This document shows positions 1-8,809 of a DNA stretch of 64,000 nt, piece by piece. Below the pieces are notes generated by a model. It had not been told where the DNA came from, ran no database searches, and was given only the letters and a program-made list of their open reading frames with translations. Every line of letters begins with the position of its first letter. Positions within the stretch are counted from its first letter, which is position 1. The DNA comes from Amycolatopsis vancoresmycina (GTDB lineage: Bacteria > Actinomycetota > Actinomycetes > Mycobacteriales > Pseudonocardiaceae). The translations under genes were made by a program, and so were the position numbers. The stretch spans positions 310,001 to 374,000 of the forward strand of contig NZ_JNYY01000004.1 in the NCBI RefSeq assembly GCF_000716785.1, given 5' to 3'.

Positions 1-590
1 AGATCCGAATCGGATTTGTCCAGTTCGTCGATCAGCAGCACGCGCGGCAGCCGCCGCGGGAGGAATGCGGTGCCGAGTTCGGCCAGCCGGACGAATTCCC
101 CGATCGGTGGATCCTGGTACTCGCCGGACGGCGCAGCGGAAACCGCCGATCGGGTGCCGGCGGCCTGCGCGCGGCCGATCGCGTCATACCCGTACAGGCC
201 CGATTTCAACGTGGTCAGCGACGTGATCGGCCACCGGAGTACGCGCCCGAGACCCAGTTCCCGCGAAATGCGGTAAGCCAATGTCGATTTACCGCTGCCC
301 GGGCGGCCGGTCACCAACAGCGGACGGCGGAGGTACAACGCGGCGTTGACCATCTCGACCTCGTGCGGGTCGACGTGCCGCGCCGACAGGTGGTGTTCCA
401 GCCCCAGCCTGCGGTCCGCTTCGCCGTCGTCCGGCGGCACGAGGTCGAGTTCCGGCAACGGGCCGCCGGTGAAGGTGCGCCACGGCGGCGCGGGCGGCAA
501 CCGTTCGGCGAGCACGACGTCCTGCAGCGGCCGGCCGGTTCCGCGGTAGATCCACCAGTCGGGTGGCCCGTCAGGATGCACGGTTGTCAC
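1..590 (-). CDS. MoxR-type AAA+ ATPase of a VMAP conflict system (3' end missing)
   Basis: Only the first 196 residues lie in the window; the gene runs off the left edge. After a Trp/Pro-rich N-terminal segment there is a Walker A motif (GRPGSGKST, about residue 97) and a Walker B motif (RVLLIDELDKSDSD) at the edge, as in MoxR-class AAA+ ATPases, which remodel partner proteins using ATP. The GTG start at 590 follows GGAGGA (595-600) and overlaps the end of the upstream VMAP-like gene by 20 bases, so the two are translationally linked. In related systems a vWA-domain gene lies beside the MoxR gene; here it would lie outside the window. Family assignment is firm; the role is inferred from context. 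Confidence 0.8.
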   Translation of the reverse strand, partial: MTTVHPDGPPDWWIYRGTGRPLQDVVLAERLPPAPPWRTFTGGPLPELDLVPPDDGEADRRLGLEHHLSARHVDPHEVEMVNAALYLRRPLLVTGRPGSGKSTLAYRISRELGLGRVLRWPITSLTTLKSGLYGYDAIGRAQAAGTRSAVSAAPSGEYQDPPIGEFVRLAELGTAFLPRRLPRVLLIDELDKSDSD

Positions 591-2073
591 CGAATCCTCC
601 CTGCTCGGAAGGGTCCGGTACGTCGTCGCCGAGGAACACGAGCCGGCTCGGGTCGTCCCACAACACCACCAGGTCACGGAAAACGTCGATATCGAACGGT
701 ACCTGCCGGCCCTGGAAAACCGCCTGACGGGACTCTTGCGTCCGGGCAGGCAAATCCCCCAATCGATCGCCACCGACAAGCCAGGCTACCACCTCACGCA
801 AGACATCCGAACCGGCACTCGGGTGCCACACAAGGGCCGGAAGGCCCGCGCGGAATGCCGTGAAAAGCTGATCATGCCCCGGAATGGGGCGCGCGGGCGG
901 CGACTCGCTGAGCACCATCATGACCCACTGCTGGTCACTCAGGATGGCGCCCAGCCGCAGCTGCTCTTCGGTGTCCTTGTCCTGGCAGAAATACACGCGT
1001 TCCATCGAAGGATCGGTCATCAGCGCCGACCACCGCACCCGCCATCGCCGGTGCCATTGGCGGGAGGTCATCCGTTCCAGCGATCTGACGACGATCGGAT
1101 AGGTCAGGAACAGCGGTTGCGGGTCACCCGACCGCCGCTCGGTCGCCCACCGGTGCACGGGAATGTTCAGCAGGGACCGCGGCAGGACGAATTCGAGCAC
1201 GACGTCGGCCGCCCGCCCGGACCAGGCCCGTTCCGCCTGGACGACGAGATCGTCGACGTGGTCCTCGAGGTCGGGGGCCCGCACGAGGACGCAGTCACCG
1301 CACGGCGGCGGCCATTCGTCCGGCTCGTCCTGGCGCCACGAGCACACGAGGTACCGGTCGGGTTCGATCCCGTCCGGCTGGACGACGATCATCAGGTGCA
1401 GTTTGCCGCCCTGGCGGCGGGTTTGCGCGAGTTCGGCGCGGAGTTCGTCGAGTGCGGTGTCGAGCCGGTAGCGCCGCGCCTGCCCGTTCGTCCAGTCGCG
1501 CAGCGGCCCGCGGCGCGTTTCCGCGCACTCCGTGGCGATCAGTTCGACGAAGATCAACGCCGGCGGCAGCTCGCCCGGCGCGGCGTTGAAGTCCGCAAGA
1601 AAGCAGAAGGCCGCCCAGGCGTCCTCGAACTTCGGCGGTGGCGCGGAGTTCCGCGCCGCGCGCCGGGCCGCGGCGACCAGGCCCGACGGCGTGAAGCCGG
1701 CCAGCCACCGCCGCAGCCGCTCCTGTTCGGCCTCCGGCACCACGTCGTGCACCGGCAACGCGGAGACCAGCCGGTGCACCTCCGCGTACTCCGGTGTGCC
1801 CGGCCGCATCAGCTCCAGCACCGCGGCCAGTATCGCCATTCCGTCGTCGACCCGGCTGCAGATGTTCACGATCTCGATCAGCTGGTCACGCGCGGTCAGC
1901 TGGTCGGAAATGGCGAACGGCACCTTCAGCGCCGCCCGGAGTTCGCCGAGCATCAGCGAGCGGATGGATCTGTCGTCGGCGAAGCCCGCTTCGACCAGGA
2001 CGTCCACCAACGCCTTGCGGACCGCTATCCCCACCGTGGCCCGTCTCAGCCCAGACGACACCTGACGAACCAC
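571..2073 (-). CDS. VMAP-like protein: N-terminal effector-associated domain, VMAP middle and C-terminal regions
   Basis: A soluble protein of about 500 residues. Residues 15-105 form an all-helical domain whose pattern (ALVDVLVEAG, RSIRSLMLGEL, DGMAILAAVLELM) resembles the EAD2 effector-associated domain, an adaptor that binds a like domain on another protein. The rest has the Trp/Asp-rich character of VMAP proteins (vWA-MoxR-associated), for example RYLVCSWRQDEPDEW and VVLWDDPSRLVFLGDD near the C-terminus. VMAP proteins are thought to link the vWA-MoxR module to effectors. The upstream gene carries a matching helical domain. GTG at 2073 overlaps its own GGGGAGG; GTG at 2061, about 11 bases after that site, is the better start. 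Assigned from memory of the family pattern. Confidence 0.65.
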   Translation of the reverse strand: MVRQVSSGLRRATVGIAVRKALVDVLVEAGFADDRSIRSLMLGELRAALKVPFAISDQLTARDQLIEIVNICSRVDDGMAILAAVLELMRPGTPEYAEVHRLVSALPVHDVVPEAEQERLRRWLAGFTPSGLVAAARRAARNSAPPPKFEDAWAAFCFLADFNAAPGELPPALIFVELIATECAETRRGPLRDWTNGQARRYRLDTALDELRAELAQTRRQGGKLHLMIVVQPDGIEPDRYLVCSWRQDEPDEWPPPCGDCVLVRAPDLEDHVDDLVVQAERAWSGRAADVVLEFVLPRSLLNIPVHRWATERRSGDPQPLFLTYPIVVRSLERMTSRQWHRRWRVRWSALMTDPSMERVYFCQDKDTEEQLRLGAILSDQQWVMMVLSESPPARPIPGHDQLFTAFRAGLPALVWHPSAGSDVLREVVAWLVGGDRLGDLPARTQESRQAVFQGRQVPFDIDVFRDLVVLWDDPSRLVFLGDDVPDPSEQGGFGDNRAS

Positions 2074-2142
2074 CTCCCCGCCCGGGAAATCGTGAGTTTA
2101 CCCAGTTCCGCTTCCGCCTGAAGGGCAAAAGCTGGACATTGC

Positions 2143-3042
2143 TCAGCGCGCGGCGGTCCCGGGCCACCGTTCGACGACTTCGGCGAACCACCGCACTTCC
2201 GGTGATTCCGGGTCCAGGGTCCGGACCACCTCCAGCAGGCAGGCCAGCCCGTCCTCGAACCGGAGGCACGTCCTCGCCAGCGAGATCACGTGCAGGCGGT
2301 CCTGGGACTGGTAGGGCACCTGGTCCGCGATTTCCCGGCGCGGGAACATTTCCAACAGCAACCGGCGGCTTTCCGCACCGCGGATGCACGGCACGGCCAT
2401 CATCGCGCCGACCAGCGCGGGGAAATCGTCCTTGGCACGAACCGGGGACCGGCCCAGTGGCGAGGCGCCCAGCAGGCGCAGCCAGGCGACCGTGGTGGTT
2501 TCCTTCACCGAAACGGAAATCCGGCGGTAGTCGGCGGGCGCCGCCGCCGGGTCCTCCACCACGACGTCGTGGTAGAAGGTGTCCGAGGCGAGCAGCGCGA
2601 GTTCCGCGCCGGTGACCTTCTGCGCGATCTTGGCCTCCGGTGCGTCGAGCAGCCGGAAGGTGAAGCTCACGGCCTTGCCGACCGAGCCGTGGCTGCCCTG
2701 CTGCACTTCACCGGCGTGCAGCGCGAGGCGCAGCTGCATCCGCGCCCCTTCGGAGTGCACGGCGTCGTAGCGGCGCAGCTCGGCGTGCATGCGTTCGGGC
2801 AGCTGCGCGACGAGGTCCGCCTTCGCGATTTCGGGTGGCAGCAGGATCATCGCCCCGTCGCCGGTGTTCTCCACGAAGCAGACGTCCCAGGGGATCCCGG
2901 TCTCGGCGAAGGTGCCCTTGAGGACCGCCCAGAGCCCCTCGTGCACCTCCCGCAGGTGCACCAGGGTCCGGCCGGGATCGTTGTACCCGGCGACGTCCAC
3001 GGCCATGATCGTCCGGTGCAGCGCGGCCGCATAGGAATGCAC
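2143..3042 (-). CDS. Nucleotide-cyclase-like protein with C-terminal effector-associated domain
   Basis: A 299-residue protein. The N-terminal half resembles class III adenylate/guanylate cyclases: the strand TIMAVDVAGYND with Asp16, then the hairpin NTGDGAMILL with Asp62, the two metal-binding aspartates, and later RLALHAGEV. Residues from about 205 onward (ALVGAMMAVP, ESRRLLLEMF, EDGLACLLEVV) match the helical EAD2 pattern also present in the next gene, suggesting the two proteins dock through like domains. GTG at 3042 is chosen because CCTCCCC at 3049-3055 reads as a Shine-Dalgarno site 6 bases upstream. It is first in the operon, 69 bases before the VMAP-like gene. Cyclase activity and product are unproven. 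Confidence 0.65.
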   Translation of the reverse strand: MHSYAAALHRTIMAVDVAGYNDPGRTLVHLREVHEGLWAVLKGTFAETGIPWDVCFVENTGDGAMILLPPEIAKADLVAQLPERMHAELRRYDAVHSEGARMQLRLALHAGEVQQGSHGSVGKAVSFTFRLLDAPEAKIAQKVTGAELALLASDTFYHDVVVEDPAAAPADYRRISVSVKETTTVAWLRLLGASPLGRSPVRAKDDFPALVGAMMAVPCIRGAESRRLLLEMFPRREIADQVPYQSQDRLHVISLARTCLRFEDGLACLLEVVRTLDPESPEVRWFAEVVERWPGTAAR

Positions 3043-3149
3043 GACCCACCTCCCCACGTCCCGGCGCCATTGTTTCAGACCCATGCACGCTCGGCCATGT
3101 TCGCGCAGGGCGTTACGCCGAAACCGGACCTTCTTGACCTTGTTTCGTC

Positions 3150-3155
3150 CATAAT
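3150..3155 (+). promoter_or_regulatory. Putative -10 box of a leaderless promoter for the LtrA gene
   Basis: CATAAT lies 5 bases before the GTG at 3161 and there is no Shine-Dalgarno sequence, so transcription probably starts at or next to the start codon. A TTGACC at 3134-3139 is too close to be its ordinary -35 box. Confidence 0.4.
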
Positions 3156-3160
3156 TCGTC

Positions 3161-4366
3161 GTGCCCACGAGACGCCTGCACCTGGTGAGCGCGGATGAGG
3201 ACCACCGCGTCTCGACCATCGAGCTGTTCTTCGACCTGGTCTTCGTCTACGCCATCACCCAGACCACCCAGCTGATGGCCGACCACCTGAGCCCGGCCGG
3301 GGTCGGGCAGGGGCTGGCCATGCTCGCCGTCCTGTGGTGGTGCTGGTGCTCCTACGCCTGGCTCGGCAACACCATCCACGTCGACCACGGGATCGCGCGG
3401 CTGGCGATGTTCGGGGCCATGGCCGTGATGTTCCTGGTGTCGCTGACCATTCCCGAAGCCTTCACCGACCACCCCGGCGGCTTGTTCGCGCCCGCGCTGT
3501 TCGTCGTCTGCTACGCGGCCGTGCGGCTGCTGCACCTCGTCGCCTACCTCGGGGCCGCGCGGCACGACCCGGGGCTGCGGCGCGTGCTGCTGCGGATGTT
3601 CGTCGGGCTGCTGCCGAGCGTCGTGCTGCTCGCCGTGGCCGAGTTCCTCAGCGGGCCGTGGCAGCTGGGGCTGTGGGTCGTCGCGCTGCTCGTCGACTAC
3701 CTCAACGTCTACCTCACCGGGCCGGACGGGTGGCGGCTCAACTCGCCCGCGCACTTCGCCGAGCGGTTCGGGCTGATCGTGATCATCGCGCTCGGCGAGT
3801 CGATCGTGGCGATCGGCATCGGGATCGGGGCGCTGCCGATGTCGTGGCTGGTCGCCGGGGCCGCCGTGTGCGGGCTCGCGCTGGCCGCGGGCATGTGGTG
3901 GACGTACTTCGACGTCGTCGCGCGCGTCTCCGAACACCGCCTCACCCAGGCCACCGGGGTCGAGCGCACCAAGCTCGCCACCGACTCCTACACCTTCCTG
4001 CACCTGCCGCTGATCGCCGGGATCGTGCTGGTCGCCCTCGGGCTGAAGAAGGCGTTCCTCTACCTCGCCGACACCGAGCACCACACGCCCGGCGAAGCGC
4101 TGCACGGCGTGCCGATCTGGACGCTGACCGGCGGCCTCGCGCTCTACCTGATCGCGCTGAGTTCCCTGCGCAAGCGCAACCTCGGCAGCTGGAACGTCCA
4201 GCGGCTGGTCCTCGGCGTGCTGCTGGTGGCGGCGACGCCGTTGCTGGAGCACGTGCCGGCGGCCGTGCTGCTGCTGGTCGTCGCCGGGCTGGTGCTGGGG
4301 CTGATCGGCTTCGAACGGCTGCGCTTCGCCGAATGGCGGCGGCAGGTGCACGCCGCGCACTCGTAA
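3161..4366 (+). CDS. LtrA-family low-temperature-requirement membrane protein
   Basis: A 401-residue integral membrane protein with about 11-12 hydrophobic helices. The N-terminal signature of the LtrA family is clear: HRVSTIELFFDLVFVYAITQ, followed by WWCWCSYAWLGN and later ERFGLIVIIALGESIVAIG. LtrA was named for a Listeria gene needed at low temperature; its biochemical role is unknown. The gene stands alone and is divergent from the VMAP operon. GTG at 3161 is the earliest sensible start and appears leaderless. Confidence 0.85.
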   Translation: MPTRRLHLVSADEDHRVSTIELFFDLVFVYAITQTTQLMADHLSPAGVGQGLAMLAVLWWCWCSYAWLGNTIHVDHGIARLAMFGAMAVMFLVSLTIPEAFTDHPGGLFAPALFVVCYAAVRLLHLVAYLGAARHDPGLRRVLLRMFVGLLPSVVLLAVAEFLSGPWQLGLWVVALLVDYLNVYLTGPDGWRLNSPAHFAERFGLIVIIALGESIVAIGIGIGALPMSWLVAGAAVCGLALAAGMWWTYFDVVARVSEHRLTQATGVERTKLATDSYTFLHLPLIAGIVLVALGLKKAFLYLADTEHHTPGEALHGVPIWTLTGGLALYLIALSSLRKRNLGSWNVQRLVLGVLLVAATPLLEHVPAAVLLLVVAGLVLGLIGFERLRFAEWRRQVHAAHS

Positions 4367-4405
4367 CTGACCCCACACTGGCGCGAACCCGCCTCCCGGG
4401 TTAAT

Positions 4406-4419
4406 CTACTCGCGAGTAG
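4406..4419. promoter_or_regulatory. Perfect 14-bp palindrome, candidate TetR-type operator of the fadE pair
   Basis: CTACTCGCGAGTAG is an exact palindrome 20 bases upstream of the first acyl-CoA dehydrogenase start. Its position between probable promoter and ribosome binding site suits a repressor of the TetR fatty-acid or acyl-CoA type. No regulator gene is adjacent. Confidence 0.5.
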
Positions 4420-4439
4420 GTAACGGGATGGAGGGCCAC

Positions 4440-5762
4440 ATGGCTGCGCCAAGGAAACGGGACGCGATGGGCTGGGGCCTGTCCGCGCTGACCCGGCTGG
4501 CCGGGAGCAAGGTCGTCGATCGAGCCGGGCTGCGCAAGCCCCTCGAGGACCTGGTCACCGCGGGGACCCGCAACGGCTTCCGCGTCGCCGGCGCGGCGAC
4601 CCGGTCGTTCAAGTCGGTGCAGAAGCTGGGCAAGCCCGCCCGGCTGGCCCCGGCCGCCGACAACGGGCTGTTCGACCTCACACCGTCCGAAGACCAGCAG
4701 CTCATCGTGGAGACGGTGACGGAGTTCGCCGCCGAGCAGCTGCGCCCGGCCGCCGCGGACGCCGACGCCAAGCTCGAGGCACCCGAAGGCCTGCTGGCCC
4801 GGGCCGCCGAGCTCGGCATCAGCCTGGTCGGCATCCCCGAGGAGCTCGGCGGCGTCGGCACGGAACGCTCGGTGGTGACCAACGCACTGGTCGCGGAAGC
4901 GCTTGCCCACGGCGACCTCGGCCTGGCCGTCGCCGTGCTCGCCCCCTCCGCGGTGAGCACCGCCCTGGTCAGCTGGGGCGACGAACAGCAGCAGGCGGAC
5001 TACCTGCCGGCGTTCACCGGCGAGCACGTACCGGCCGCGGCGCTGGCCCTGCAGGAGCAGAAAGCGCTCTACGACCCCTTCAAGCCCGCGGCGAAGGCGC
5101 GCCGGACCCCGAAGGGTTACCAGCTCGACGGCGTCAAGACGCTGGTCCCGCGCGCGACGCAGGCGGAGCTGTTCATCGTCTCGGCGGACCTGGAAGGCCG
5201 CGGCCCGGCGCTGTTCCTCGTCGAGTCGTCGAACGCCGGCGTGTCGATCGAAGCCGAGCCGGCGATGGGCCTGCGCGGCGCGGCGACCGGCAAGCTGCAC
5301 CTTTCGAGCGTCGCGCTGCCGGCCGGTGCGTTGCTCGGCGGCGGGAAGGCGGACGTCTTCGCCGAGGTCGTCCGCTTGTCGCGGCTGGGCTGGGCGGCGC
5401 TGGCCGCCGGGACCGCGAAGGCCGTCCTGGACTACGTCGTCCCCTACGTCAACGAGCGGGTGGCGTTCGGCGAGCCGATCAGCCACCGGCAGGCGGTCGC
5501 GTTCTCCGTCGCGGACATCGCGATCGAGCTGGAGGGCCTGCGCCTGGTGACGCTGCGCGCGGCGGCGCGGGCCGAGCAGGGCAAGTCCTACGCCCGTGAG
5601 GTCGCGCTGGCCCGGAAGCTGGCGGTGGACAAGGGCATGCAGATCGGCAACGCGGGCGTGCAGCTGCTCGGCGGGCACGGCTTCGTCAAGGAGCACCCGG
5701 TCGAGCGCTGGTACCGGGACCTGCGGGCCATCGGCGTCATGGAAGGCGCCGTCCTTCTTTAG
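4440..5762 (+). CDS. fadE24: Acyl-CoA dehydrogenase, FadE24-like
   Basis: A 440-residue protein of the acyl-CoA dehydrogenase fold with an unusual N-terminal extension (GWGLSALTRLAGS through VQKLGKPARL) before the usual helical domain, as in mycobacterial FadE24. The C-terminal helical domain carries NAGVQLLGGHGFVKEHPVERWYRDLRAI (in part) typical of FAD-dependent acyl-CoA dehydrogenases that desaturate acyl-CoA in beta-oxidation. ATG at 4440 is chosen over ATG at 4428 because GGAGGG (4429-4434) sits at the right distance only from the second. It is followed after 15 bases by a second dehydrogenase; such pairs often form heteromeric enzymes acting on special substrates. The substrate cannot be read from sequence. 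Confidence 0.8.
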   Translation: MAAPRKRDAMGWGLSALTRLAGSKVVDRAGLRKPLEDLVTAGTRNGFRVAGAATRSFKSVQKLGKPARLAPAADNGLFDLTPSEDQQLIVETVTEFAAEQLRPAAADADAKLEAPEGLLARAAELGISLVGIPEELGGVGTERSVVTNALVAEALAHGDLGLAVAVLAPSAVSTALVSWGDEQQQADYLPAFTGEHVPAAALALQEQKALYDPFKPAAKARRTPKGYQLDGVKTLVPRATQAELFIVSADLEGRGPALFLVESSNAGVSIEAEPAMGLRGAATGKLHLSSVALPAGALLGGGKADVFAEVVRLSRLGWAALAAGTAKAVLDYVVPYVNERVAFGEPISHRQAVAFSVADIAIELEGLRLVTLRAAARAEQGKSYAREVALARKLAVDKGMQIGNAGVQLLGGHGFVKEHPVERWYRDLRAIGVMEGAVLL

Positions 5763-5777
5763 AAAGGGCTTTGACTC

Positions 5778-6983
5778 ATGATCAACCTGGAAGTCCCCAA
5801 GAAGGCCGGCGCCCTGATCAACCAGGCGTACCAGGCCGCGGCCGAGGTGTTCCGGCCGATCTCGCGCAAGTACGACCGCGCGGAGCACACGTACCCGAGC
5901 GAGCTGGACATGTTCGCGGCGCTGCTGGACGGCCTGAACTCCTCCGGCGAGGGCGGCGCGGGCGCGGCGGGCGTCCGCCGCTCCGGTTCCGACGATTCGG
6001 CCAAGGGAAACCGCAACGGCGCGAACCTGAACGTGGTCCTCGGCACGATCGAGATGTGCTGGGGCGACGTCGGCCTGCTGCTGTCGATGCCCCGCCAGGG
6101 CCTGGGCAACGCGGCGATCGGCTCGGTCGCGACGGACGAGCAGCTCGAACGTTTCAAGGGCATGTGGGCGGCAATGGCGATCACCGAGCCGTCGTTCGGC
6201 TCGGACTCGGCGGCGGTCAGCACGACAGCTCGTCTCGACGGCGACCACTACGTGCTGAACGGCGAGAAGATCTTCGTGACGTCGGGCGAGCGCGCGGACG
6301 CGGTGGTCGTGTGGGCGACGCTGGACAAGTCGAAGGGCCGTGCCGCGATCAAGTCGTTCGTGGTGGAGAAGGGCACGCCGGGCTTCGAGGTGGTGCGCAC
6401 GGAGCACAAGCTCGGCATCCGCGCGTCCGACACGGCGGTGCTGCGTTTCGAGAACTGCCGCGTCCCTCGCGAGAACCTGCTGGGCACGCCGGAGATCGAC
6501 ACGAAGAAGGGGTTCGCGGGCGTCATGCAGACGTTCGACAACACCCGCCCCCTCGTGGCGGCAATGGCGATCGGCGTGGCCCGCGCGGCCCTCGACGAGA
6601 CGCGCACGATCCTCGAGGCAGCGGGCGTCACGATCGACTACGACCGCCCGGCAAACGCCCAGCACGCGGCGGCGGCGGAGTTCCTGCGCCTGGAGGCGGA
6701 CTACGAGTCGGCGTACTTGCTGACGCTGGAATCGGCGTGGATGGCGGACAACCGCAAGCCGAACTCGCTGCAGGCGTCGATGGCGAAGGCCAAGGCGGGG
6801 CGGTCGGTGGTGGAGATCGCGCTGAAGTGCGTCGAGCTGACCGGGGCGTACAGCGAGGAGTCGTTGCTGGAGAAGTGGGCTCGGGACGCGAAGATCCTGG
6901 ACATCTTCGAGGGGACACAGCAGATCCAGCAGCTCATCGTGGCTCGACGGATTCTCGGGAAGTCCTCGGCCGAGCTCAAGTAG
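5778..6983 (+). CDS. fadE23: Acyl-CoA dehydrogenase, FadE23-like
   Basis: A 401-residue acyl-CoA dehydrogenase, the same length as mycobacterial FadE23. It has AMAITEPSFGSDSAAVSTTA (FAD and substrate binding), LNGEKIFVTSGERAD and the C-terminal ILDIFEGTQQIQQLIVARRI (FAD contact and tail). A glycine/serine-rich insert at residues 57-72 precedes the helical core. It begins 15 bases after the FadE24-like gene and shares its promoter. A strong hairpin terminator follows. The pair is likely an alpha-beta enzyme in fatty acid or related side-chain oxidation (inference). Confidence 0.85.
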   Translation: MINLEVPKKAGALINQAYQAAAEVFRPISRKYDRAEHTYPSELDMFAALLDGLNSSGEGGAGAAGVRRSGSDDSAKGNRNGANLNVVLGTIEMCWGDVGLLLSMPRQGLGNAAIGSVATDEQLERFKGMWAAMAITEPSFGSDSAAVSTTARLDGDHYVLNGEKIFVTSGERADAVVVWATLDKSKGRAAIKSFVVEKGTPGFEVVRTEHKLGIRASDTAVLRFENCRVPRENLLGTPEIDTKKGFAGVMQTFDNTRPLVAAMAIGVARAALDETRTILEAAGVTIDYDRPANAQHAAAAEFLRLEADYESAYLLTLESAWMADNRKPNSLQASMAKAKAGRSVVEIALKCVELTGAYSEESLLEKWARDAKILDIFEGTQQIQQLIVARRILGKSSAELK

Positions 6984-6996
6984 CGGGCAGGGGAAC

Positions 6997-7031
6997 GGCC
7001 CGGCGCTCGTGTGATCGAGTGCCGGGCCTTT
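6997..7031 (+). terminator. Rho-independent-like hairpin after the fadE pair
   Basis: Thirteen-base arms (6997-7009 and 7016-7028, GGCCCGGCGCTCG and complement with one mismatch) with a 6-base loop, followed by TTT. Confidence 0.75.
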
Positions 7032-7103
7032 CGCATGTAGCAATCCGGTGGGCAATCGCGATCACTTGGGTGTCCGGCACCCCCGCGCCCATCCGAGGAC
7101 GTC

Positions 7104-7604
7104 ATGAGCGAATCGGTCACACCGCCTGCCAACCCCACGGACGCGCAAGTCGGCTACCAAGTCGCGGTCTCGTTGTGGGTCAGTGAGGGAAACCTGGTCT
7201 GGGCCAAGTTCAACGCCTTCCTGGTTGCGAACAGCATCGTGCTGGCCATCTACGGCCTCACGCTCGGCAGCGCCAAGGTGTCCGGCGCCTTCGCCGTCGG
7301 CCTGCCCATCGCCGGGCTCCTGCTGTGCCTCGTCTGGTGGATGCAGACCAAACGCGGCTTCGACTACTTCACCTACTGGATCCTGGCCGCCAGAGAGCTT
7401 GAGGAAGCAGCTCTCAGTGCGCAGGTGAAGACTGTCGCGCGCGGTGGTTCGTTCGGTTCGGGGGAGAGCGTGTCGCTCACCATCGACGGCAAGGCTCGTT
7501 CTCTCCGGATGTCACGGGTCAGCAGGGCGATCAAAGCAAGCGTCGGCGCCTACGCGGTCATCGTCGTCTTCGCCGCTTTGTACGTCGTCATGCTGTTCGA
7601 CTGA
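7104..7604 (+). CDS. Small membrane protein, RipA-like octameric membrane protein family (tentative)
   Basis: A 166-residue protein with three hydrophobic helices: about residues 33-52 (KFNAFLVANSIVLAIYGLTL), 56-80 and 143-164. A hydrophilic segment of about 60 residues lies between helices two and three. The layout and the WAKFNAFLVANSI pattern resemble the RipA-type octameric membrane protein family, whose role is unknown. GAGGA lies just before the ATG. It is a single gene between two terminator or convergent regions, so context gives no clue to its job. Confidence 0.6.
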   Translation: MSESVTPPANPTDAQVGYQVAVSLWVSEGNLVWAKFNAFLVANSIVLAIYGLTLGSAKVSGAFAVGLPIAGLLLCLVWWMQTKRGFDYFTYWILAARELEEAALSAQVKTVARGGSFGSGESVSLTIDGKARSLRMSRVSRAIKASVGAYAVIVVFAALYVVMLFD

Positions 7605-7616
7605 GCAACGGAACCC

Positions 7617-8681
7617 TCAGGAACCGGCGGCGATCTGGTCGTCCAGGAACTCGTCCAGATACCGCCACGTAGTACCGCGCGCCTTACGACCGGTCAGCAC
7701 GCCCAGATGCCCACCCGGCGCCGTCTTGAAGCGGACCTCCGGGGCCTTGTCCAGCAACTCCACCACCCGCTCCACCGACGGCCGAGGTGCGATCGTGTCG
7801 TTCTCGCCCGCCACCACCAGGGTCGGGACTCGGACCGATGACAGGGAAATGATCCGCCCGTTCAGGTCCACCTTGCCCTCCGCCAGGTCGTTCGTGCGGA
7901 ACAACCGGTGGTACAGCTGGCCGAACGTGCGGCCCGGGTACGCGTACATGTTGCTCATGAAGTGGTCGACCGCCTCGATCTGGGCCAGGTAGTCGCGGTC
8001 GTCCAGGTGTGAAAGGATCGCCAGTGGCTTGGTGATCTCCTTGCTGATGCCCGTTGCGCGGAACACGCGGCTGACCAAATAGGACGGTGCGCCGCCGAAC
8101 GCGCGGTAGATCGGGGTCAGCAGGTGGCCGTTCGTCAGGTCGACCAGGGGGCGGAACGGGGCCACGATCGGGATCGCCGTGAAGTCCACCGGTGAGCCGA
8201 TCGCGGTGATCGACGCGATCGGCAGGTCCGACTGGTCGGCGTTCACCAGCAACGAAAAGATCCCGCCCAGCGACCACGACACCAGGTGCACGGCCTGGCC
8301 GCCGGCGTCCGCGCTCACCCGCCGGATCGCGCGGGGCAGCACCTCGTCTATCCAGTGCTCGATGCCCAGGCGGCGGTCGGAGAACGCCACCATTCCGTAG
8401 TCGACGAGGTAGGCGTTGCGGCCGCCCTCGACCAGGTGCTCGAGGAGGCTGCAGCCGCGGCGGAGGTCGAAGCAGATCGCCGGTGCGGCCAGGGGTGGCA
8501 CCAGCAGGATCGGCGGCCCGGACACCGGGCGGCTGCTGTGCGTCATCCGGTACAGCGAGCGGTTGGGGCCCTGGTCGATCAGCACCCGCGGCATCGGGCG
8601 CAGGTCGGCGACGCCGCCGTGCAGCACCTTGCCGACCACGTTCGACGCCGCGGCGGCCAGCCGTGCGGGTGGTGAAGCCAT
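7617..8681 (-). CDS. PhaC-like alpha/beta hydrolase
   Basis: A 354-residue alpha/beta-hydrolase related to poly(3-hydroxyalkanoate) synthases: the region ILLVPPLAAPAICFDL gives the oxyanion segment, VSWSLGGIFSLL the nucleophile elbow, PTLVVAGENDTIAP the acid strand and GGHLGVLTG the catalytic His. In true PHA synthases the nucleophile is Cys in a G-x-C-x-G-G box; here it is Ser with Ser in place of the first Gly, so lipase or esterase activity is as likely as polymer synthesis. ATG at 8681 follows AGGAGG; an in-frame ATG at 8717 lacks one. No phasin or PhaA/PhaB gene is nearby. Confidence 0.7.
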   Translation of the reverse strand: MASPPARLAAAASNVVGKVLHGGVADLRPMPRVLIDQGPNRSLYRMTHSSRPVSGPPILLVPPLAAPAICFDLRRGCSLLEHLVEGGRNAYLVDYGMVAFSDRRLGIEHWIDEVLPRAIRRVSADAGGQAVHLVSWSLGGIFSLLVNADQSDLPIASITAIGSPVDFTAIPIVAPFRPLVDLTNGHLLTPIYRAFGGAPSYLVSRVFRATGISKEITKPLAILSHLDDRDYLAQIEAVDHFMSNMYAYPGRTFGQLYHRLFRTNDLAEGKVDLNGRIISLSSVRVPTLVVAGENDTIAPRPSVERVVELLDKAPEVRFKTAPGGHLGVLTGRKARGTTWRYLDEFLDDQIAAGS

Positions 8682-8809
8682 TTTTCTCACGCCTCCTGGA
8701 ACCGGACTCGGAGGCAATCTTGCCGGGCGAAGCGGACGGACTCAACTACGCCACCTCCGCAAGCGCCCGGCAAGCACGTCCAAATCGGACAGTCGCTAGG
8801 CCGTCCGAG

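Noticed and set aside
3134..3155. TTGACC and CATAAT as one promoter for ltrA
   Set aside because: The spacing is only 10 bases; only the CATAAT box is kept as a possible leaderless -10.
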